The notes under the pieces are model-generated. The model searched no databases. It was given only the letters and a program-made list of their open reading frames with translations, and was not told where the DNA came from. Positions 57,861 through 64,000 of a stretch of DNA of 64,000 bases are shown here, one piece after another. The stretch lies in the NCBI GenBank assembly GCA_021234155.1, contig JAJEKV010000003.1, positions 28,689,166 through 28,753,165 on the forward strand, written 5' to 3'. The DNA comes from Isoetes taiwanensis. Taxonomy: Eukaryota > Streptophyta > Lycopodiopsida > Isoetales > Isoetaceae. The first letter of the stretch is position 1, and each line of letters starts with the position of its first letter. A program made the translations under genes and the position numbers.

Positions 57861-58600
57861 GATCTTAAGAAGCACAAACATGTTGATATGAAGCCATAAA
57901 AACTAGTCAAGGCAAATTCTGCGGGGCTTGCTTTATCTACCACGACCATGATCAGCCTATAATTCATCATGATTTGAAGTGCGACAACATTTTTGTGAAT
58001 GGCAATCAAGGGGAGGTAAAGATTGGGGATCTTGGATTAGCGACTATTCTCAGATCAAGCTCATTTTGCACCACGGTGTTATTGGTAAGCAACTTGTTGT
58101 TTATGTCTGAATAGTGCGCAAATTGTTTGCGAGCGGTCCCTGAAAATCAGCGATACCACGGCAAGCTTATCGGGACCATCCTCGATGTCGAGGCACTCAC
58201 GAGTTTATGGCTCGAGCTTTATGAAGAAGAGTACAATGAACTAGTTGACATATATTCGTTTGGAATGTGTCTCTTGGAGATAGTCCGTTTGAGTATCCTT
58301 ATAGTGAATGTACCAATCTTGCCAAGATATACAAGAAAGTTACTTGAGTAAGTATTTGCCACTGAAGCTCATCCAAGACATGCTAATTATCATTTTAATA
58401 AGCTGTTCACTATGTTGCTAAACGAATTTGTGATGATTGATTCATGGAGCGGGGAAAAGCGGCCGGTGCACTTGAAAGTGAAAGATCAAGTGTTAGTTCT
58501 TTTTGTGGAGAAATGCCTTGCTTTCGGCATCGGAGGCGGCTTCACGCAAGAGAGCTTCTAATGGATCCATTCAAGCGGAAAAGCGTGTGAAACTACGGAA
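57861..58600 (+). pseudogene. WNK-type protein-kinase fragment
   Basis: After an acceptor-like tttag, KKHKHVDMK is followed, across a frame change, by the catalytic loop [19 protein letters not shown] (57,971-58,028) and GDLGLATIL. The preceding HRD Arg reads His here. Then [19 protein letters not shown] (58,209-58,265) and LLEIV. In another frame follow [19 protein letters not shown] (58,289-58,345), VKDQVLVLFVEKCL (58,483-58,520) and RRLHARELLMDPF (58,527-58,570). These are diagnostic of plant WNK kinases ([28 protein letters not shown]). The N-lobe is absent. The indel at the expected APE (ggctcgagctt where gctcctgagctt is expected) removes a CTG, which fits the CAG/CTG error pattern. Confidence 0.75.
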
Positions 58601-59574
58601 TGCATGCTGCAATGCATTCAACTTCTGGTGATGACATGGAAGGATTGGCGATAATTCACGGAAGAGCCCCTTCTTAGATGGGTTCAAATAATAGATTTAA
58701 GGATGGTGAAGCTGATGGCAAAGTTTTGAAGTTCTCTGGGAGTGAGTTGCAAGTGTCTCCTAATGTCCAAAGTCCTGAGGACTCTCAAGGCACAAGGAGC
58801 CTTGGTGGTATGGGAAAGTTATCTGCATCTTGATGATTTTGGACCAGTTGGTCATCTAGTTTGACATGTTGTATTGTTCTTGAAATTAATATTTAAGCTT
58901 TTATTCTGTTCAATATATATCCAGGGCTTAGAAATTGATAAGGAAAATTATTGATTCTAGTTGGCACTCTTGGTCAGAATTAGAAGTTTACTGTTTACAC
59001 TAAAGGATTCCATTTAGACATTCCTAAACCCATATGCACCATGTTTTCAAGCTTGAAGTATCCCTAGTACTTTACCACTAAACTACAATTTCAAAACAAT
59101 CCACTAGTTTAGCCTTAAAATAGTTTAGACATTCCTAAACCCATATGCATTCTACAACCCCGTCTACAACCCTATACATTCTTACAACTACAATGATCCC
59201 GGCAATGTTCATTATTTATTCAGCGTAAAGGGACACATGCAATGAAAATTCTTGCATCTTAAGAGATAGATGCAATAGAGTCTTAACCAGCGAGACCGGT
59301 TTAGACCGAGAATGAAGATCTTGAGAAATGTCTATTAAACACATTGTGAAATTTTTTTCCTTCTCCACAAACCATTTTTTCTCTGAATAAGGCTACGGCA
59401 CAAACTCAAGTACAAGATCGGGTAGGGGTATGTAAAAGTAAAATAGTCTGGGCGTATATCTACGGTAGGGGAGGGAAACTAGGTTTTCCTATTTCATTAT
59501 GTAGGGGTTTTCAACCTCAAAAGTCGTATACAAGGGTTTTCGGTGACCCCTTGCATTTATATATCCCCATGTGC
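58601..59574. other. Intergenic or 3' region after the WNK fragment
   Basis: 58,690-58,840 contains a Ser-rich frame that could be the WNK C-terminal region (ends near tctgcatcttga). Beyond that, cctaaacccatatgca recurs at 59,022 and 59,130, and no gene is seen. Confidence 0.35.
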
Positions 59575-59810
59575 CTAGGTGAAACCCCAGGGGCTACACA
59601 TGGGTCGGTCCTCGAAGGCTGTTATAGCTCTCTTCAACACTGCTCGTGGCTAGATCGATCGGTTTCGGGTCAAGCGAAACAACTAGCCATTCTCATTGCG
59701 CCTATACCTAATGGCTTGGCTGCTATTTCCATTTTACGTTTGACCCGCCTACCTATACACACGAATTACTCTAACCAAGCTGGGCTATCGGATGAGAGCG
59801 ATTAGCAACT
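59575..59810 (-). rRNA. Second fragment of mitochondrial-type 26S rRNA
   Basis: The minus strand reads cttgacccgaaaccgatcg, atctagccacgagcag, tgaagagagc and gaggaccgaccc, matching the LSU rRNA words around E. coli 23S 730-790 (acccgaaacc, gatctagcca, ggcaggttgaag, ggaggaccgaacc). In rRNA order it lies just upstream of the 56,036-56,345 piece, and both are on the same strand. The right part (to 59,810) is weaker and may be mitochondrial variable sequence. Confidence 0.65.
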
Positions 59811-60599
59811 ACTACTATCGATTATGTACAATTCTCATTCTAGTTTGCTTATTCAAAAATCATTGCAGTACACATGCATATCACGGGTCATCGGATACCC
59901 ATTTTAAGGATTCTTGAGATTCTTCAAATTGAAAAACACTTATTTGTTAGAAGTTAAGTATATCTATTAGTAATTCGGTGATGAAAAGCAGTCATTCACA
60001 AAGGCGGGATCGGGCAGTAACCTTGAAAAAGTGATCGCATCATTTGGGTGGCTCTTCCATGCATACATAGAAGGCGGAGAGAGAAAAAGATCAATATTTG
60101 TATATAATATAAGAATTGAAGAGATTGCAAAGCTGCTTTCGACTCCCTCACGGTATTGGGGGTGATAATGATGGGAAGGAAAAGAACGGAACAAACCAAT
60201 TGTTTTAAAATCTCGGCGGCTATACCTAAGCGGATAAATTAATGTTAAACATCGAGAGAGAATCTATTATATACCAATCCGGACTACCCATTCCAATCAT
60301 CACGGCCTTGAATATCATACCAATACCGTTTTTCAAGTTTGATTCGATATTGGCGGAGTTGATTATCCTTCTCGAAAAGAAAGATTGAAGTGGTTTATAA
60401 TTCACCTAGTGTTGGTAATATATGGCGTCGCGCATATCAACAAGTTATGATGAAATAACTCCAATTTTTTTGGTAGTCGGTATACTCGTATTAGTCGGCG
60501 GGAGTGAGAAGTTTGGGATCGTCAGGTTGCATCTCCTCCCAATCATCACGATTCACGTCGTACATCAAGCAGATCATGGTTTTGAGGGTCACCCATCAT
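59811..60599. other. Region without a recognisable gene
   Basis: Short frames on the minus strand (59,967-60,199) overlap and show no motifs. Confidence 0.3.
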
Positions 60600-60870
60600 A
60601 AAAGACCCTCTTTCAAGTGGATATGTGGAAATGCGTTATGACGATCGGAAAGCGTGTGGTTTTACGAACCAATTGCGACGACTTAGGAATCTCGCTATTC
60701 TAATTTGGCGGTCCTCGAGGAGCGGATGTCGTAATCAACTGGAAGTGTGGGATGAGATCTGCTCCACCCAGTTCTTGGGGAGGCAGTCCACACACATGCC
60801 TCGTCCCCGTACGAGATTGATTCTCCATGGTTTTCTCCCAAAGCGAAGAAAGTCAATTCAGCTAGAAGGT
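60600..60870 (+). pseudogene. Possible auxin response factor (ARF) ancillary-domain fragment
   Basis: VEMRYDDRKACGF, then CRNQLEVWDE, then MPRPRTR and, in another frame, SPWFSPKAKK. The order resembles the end of the ARF DNA-binding region (MRFxxE..., WRxLxVxWDE, xRPxRVSPWEIEP). Matches are short and need frame changes, so this is a weak call. Confidence 0.25.
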
Positions 60871-61424
60871 GCAAAATTAGTCGACCGTCGATCTACATTT
60901 CGGAGAGTGAAATTGACCAATCTAACTCCCGGACCTTGGCCCGTCGCTGCCCAACCGTTACATGGGGCGGCCACCCCAAATCATAGCATACATAATGCGT
61001 GAAGGGGACCGAGAGGAACACCGTCAACGAGTCAACCGATTGCCGGCCCGATGATGGCTGGAGCAAATGAGAATGAGTGGGGAGCGGTTGGCGTGCTTCG
61101 ATCTCTAAATTTGGAATATGATAATCTGAAAGAACCACGTGTTCTTCAACCTCCGATGTCTGGCTCGTCTCTCTCGACCTTCAACACCCAATCGCGGGAA
61201 CAATGTAACTACCGAACTTCGGTGGCAATAGGCTTTGGCCGGGCCACATGCTCATCGATAGCGAGGATTCCCCAAAAAAGCGAATAATGCCCCTTTCGGA
61301 GACAATCCCAAATAGAAGAGGTCGACACGGAAGCATTAGCAAAAATGAGAAGAGCCACCACGATATTTATCATTGTATCTTCATCTTCTTGCTAGAACAA
61401 CTGCCCACTGCCCACCGTTGCTGG
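60871..61424. other. Sequence after the ARF-like piece
   Basis: Frames of moderate length in two phases; no motif. It could be more of the same gene fragment. Confidence 0.3.
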
Positions 61425-63040
61425 GCTTTTGTTAGAAACATATTGAAATATTTTAATTGTATAAATAGCATATTTAAATGCTTGTTGACCTTTTGAACAC
61501 CATCGACTAAGCTATTTTTGTTAGACATTTGGTCTCAAGTGGGGCTAAAAACCTATTCTATTCTATTCTATTTAGAGTTGGTAGGTTATTATTGGGTAGG
61601 AGCAAGAACTACAATATAAGTCACTAGTTACAATGCCTAGCTTTGCTAGGCATAGGATAATAATCTTGAAAAATCAATGGTCACAATTGTCTCTTATGAC
61701 TGCTATACTTAAAATAATAATGCAACTTTTATATCTTCCGACTATTTGACCATTACATCACTCAAACAAAAGCCAACTTCTAGAATCTATGTTGTTGTTG
61801 GGCAATTTTTAGCGGCTTTCAAAGCTAACTTTTGCTGAATTGATACACTTGTTTGATGTTTTAATATATTTGTCAATCCCTTTTTTTTTGAGCAAAACAT
61901 AAGTCATTTGCGGGGCATTTAGCAATTGCATATCGTCCAATGCTCTTTCCAATTTCTTACAAAAATAATTTATCTCCATGATCTTAACAGCGCAAAATAT
62001 TTAATTGCAACATTGAAACTGCAAGGTCTTTGTGGCAAGGTCTTTCTTCAGAATTTAAGTGGTTTGATGGCTTGCACTATAATGCAAATAGAAGCAGCTT
62101 ACCATTCTTTCTCAACCATTTTTTCTCATTGACTGCAATTTATTACAGTGCAAGGCTCAATGCAATGCTAATAGTGATTGTCCAAGATACTTCCACAAAA
62201 ATAGCTAGGTATTGCTACTACAAATAGTGATTGTTCTAGACACTTTCACAAACAAAGCTAGCTAAAGAAGGATCCTCGATTACTTTCCAAACCCAAAGCA
62301 AGCTCATTGATCTTAAATAGACCCAAAGGAGACTGGATATCAAACACTGCATGAGCTCCATCTCAATCTTTTTCCATTTCTTTATATGCAAAAATCAAGA
62401 TGAGCTTTGCCTTGCATGCGCATGGTATACTTGCTCCATTGTGTATTTTGTTGTGGAAGGGTTTCTTCCATGTGATCTGCAAAATAGGCCATATCTACTT
62501 TACTCTCTGACATGTCTATGATGAGGCAAAAGGAGCTGGAATCCAGTGTAGAGTACCTCAACTCATTTCCAATCTGCCCCATTGGGATGGTTTTGGTTCG
62601 CAGGGATGAGTTTAGACAGTTGGCATGCTGTTTTCCACATTCAACTCTTACCCATATGTCAAACACATAATTGGTGCCTAAATCTTTCCGTACTAAGATG
62701 GCCTCTTCATGTAAAGATGAATGGCCTCTTCAGTAAAGCTAGAAAGTTACTGTCACTTACTATCCAGCATCCTCTATGCTAGAGAACATAATGAGCTGTT
62801 ATGGGCAAATAAATAGTAAATTTAGAGCCATAGTGGCCATAATATTACTTGCTTATTAGACCAAGTTGAAAACGTATCCTTTAGACATTTTTTTGCAAGA
62901 GCAGCTTTCAACCTCACAATTAGTCCAATGTACTCAACATCATTGCAAGCTGGTTCTCCAAGTGCTAGAACATTTTGACAGGAAAGTTACCTCCTTAGAT
63001 CTGAGCAAATCTGTATCTGCTTCCTTCTTTGCTTTATGCA
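61425..63040. repeat. Segment E, copy 2, with two insertions
   Basis: Matches 45,126-46,235. Extra material is a 39-bp insertion at 61,531-61,569 and about 480 bp at 61,890-62,370. The minus-strand frame 62,382-62,666 keeps KVDMAYFADHMEETLPQQ. Homology ends near gctttatg at 63,036, where copy 1 switches to the 46,246 gene remnant. Confidence 0.7.
61531..61569. mobile_element. 39-bp insertion related to the 47.6-kb SINE-like element
   Basis: ggtctcaagtggggctaaaa then acct and repeated attct, flanked by ATTT on both sides (61,527-61,530 and 61,570-61,573). The empty site in copy 1 has a single ATTT (45,231-45,234). Confidence 0.5.
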
Positions 63041-64000
63041 GGAGATTGATGTTATAACAATACTTGCTGCATGTCTAAATCTATAAAATTAAAAGCAAAG
63101 CTCTAGTACAAATCATGACGTACCTTTGTTGTCTGTAGCTCAGAGGCAAGTCTGAATCCGCTTCCTTCCATGCTTTAATTGGATTGGAGAATTCATTTAG
63201 ACCAATAAGATGTAAGCTTAGAACAATCAAGAATGCATTTGATAAAGCTTATGACATTCATTAGCTCATGCTCAAATACATATCAGCTATTCCAAGAACT
63301 GTATATAGAAGTGCAGCCGAGGTGATGAAATGCTTTCTGCAACATGGTTATGCAGCCATATCCGTTGTGTTAACTGCAACAAAAATCCTTAGGGTTAACA
63401 CATTGCCTAAAACAACAACAACATTTTTAAGGTTTGCATACCAGAATCATGTAAACCCTACCTTAGAACTTCCTCTGAAGCATAAGATTAATGCATAGAT
63501 ATGGTGCGCTGCTAGAAGAAAACTTTAAGCCATTGCTGTTATTGCTGTCATCTGCAGAAGTAAGTGATTGTCCAAAAGACTCAATATTCCATCGCTTGAA
63601 TCTTAGAAGCTCTTTTTCAATGTTGATCAAGATTGATGGTATCTTCTGGAGCTATTGTCTTTAACTGATGCAGAGTCTGTTAAACAATACTGAAGACTTA
63701 TCAAGAAGTTCCCATAAAATTTCAAAGATAAAAATATCTTGCTTCAAAAGATCAAATTTGCAAGGCATACATACATGGCTACACTGCTCGAAATGGCTGC
63801 AGAATGAACTCAAATATGAACCCCTAAATTTCAAGAAACAACTAACATAGACTGCAATTGCTAGTATAACACCCGTCAAATCCGTGTATGAGTGAAGAAG
63901 TCCAGAGCAAGCCAAGTCTGCCATGATTTCTGAACCAGAGCCCAAAGGTCATCTTCTAACAACCTATTTCAGACATCCATTCAAAATTAATTTTTTGCAA
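63041..64000. other. Right end of the window, no gene recognised
   Basis: AT-rich. Minus-strand frame 63,661-63,945 and plus-strand frames near 63,268 show no motif. It may be intron of a gene continuing outside. Confidence 0.3.

Overview
The window is nuclear DNA of a seed plant. I read it from a plant-type LINE with a DUF4283-like ORF1, broken pieces of plant genes (a WNK kinase, an ARMADILLO-REPEAT-ONLY protein, a GH18 chitinase), tRNA-derived short repeats, fragments of plant-mitochondrial-type 26S rRNA, and low gene density. A large repeat-rich genome such as that of a gymnosperm fits, but the exact group is inference. There is no sign of bacterial gene organisation, CRISPR or phage.

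Positions 1-39,290 are dominated by nested segmental duplication. Unit 1 (about 1,258-18,156) holds a minus-strand LINE and its upstream region (1-5,495), block B (5,496-8,240), blocks C and D (8,241-15,721) and a second copy of B (B', 15,722-18,156). Unit 2 (18,157 to about 37,540) repeats the same order: LINE, B'' (22,384), C'' and D'', B''' (35,116). The junction at 18,157 cuts the LINE ORF1 and fuses it to the repeat at the end of B'. Between the units lie a 580-bp inversion (13,836-14,415 versus 33,238-33,817) and a 2.48-kb insertion (29,568-32,046) that interrupts an exon-like segment. Every B copy ends with a truncated 5' exon of a protein-kinase gene joined to a roughly 392-bp tandem repeat with tRNA-like A and B boxes. 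That repeat is present 2, 1.3, 2 and about 5.7 times in the four copies.

Positions 39,291-64,000 hold a loose cluster of broken plant-gene pieces: an ARO-like gene (40,251-41,840, +), a protein of transposon-associated type (46,246-47,390, +), a possible membrane-protein exon (48,177-48,680, -), a GH18 chitinase last exon (52,078-52,480, -), a GC-rich, CpG-rich island (52,490-53,830), a kinase gene with the same N-terminal domain as the B fragments (54,640-56,035, -), two pieces of mitochondrial 26S rRNA (56,036-56,345 and 59,575-59,810, both -), a WNK kinase piece (57,861-58,600, +) and a weak ARF-like piece near 60,700. A 1.1-1.6 kb duplication (45,126-46,235 and 61,425-63,040) brackets most of this.

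The most important caution is a signature in the sequence itself. Where near-identical copies differ, the differences fall largely on CAG/CTG trinucleotides, often as small indels. This looks like uncorrected long-read errors at CHG-methylated sites rather than ordinary mutation. Several frameshifts in the broken genes may therefore be artefacts. I found no complete, clearly functional protein-coding gene in the window.
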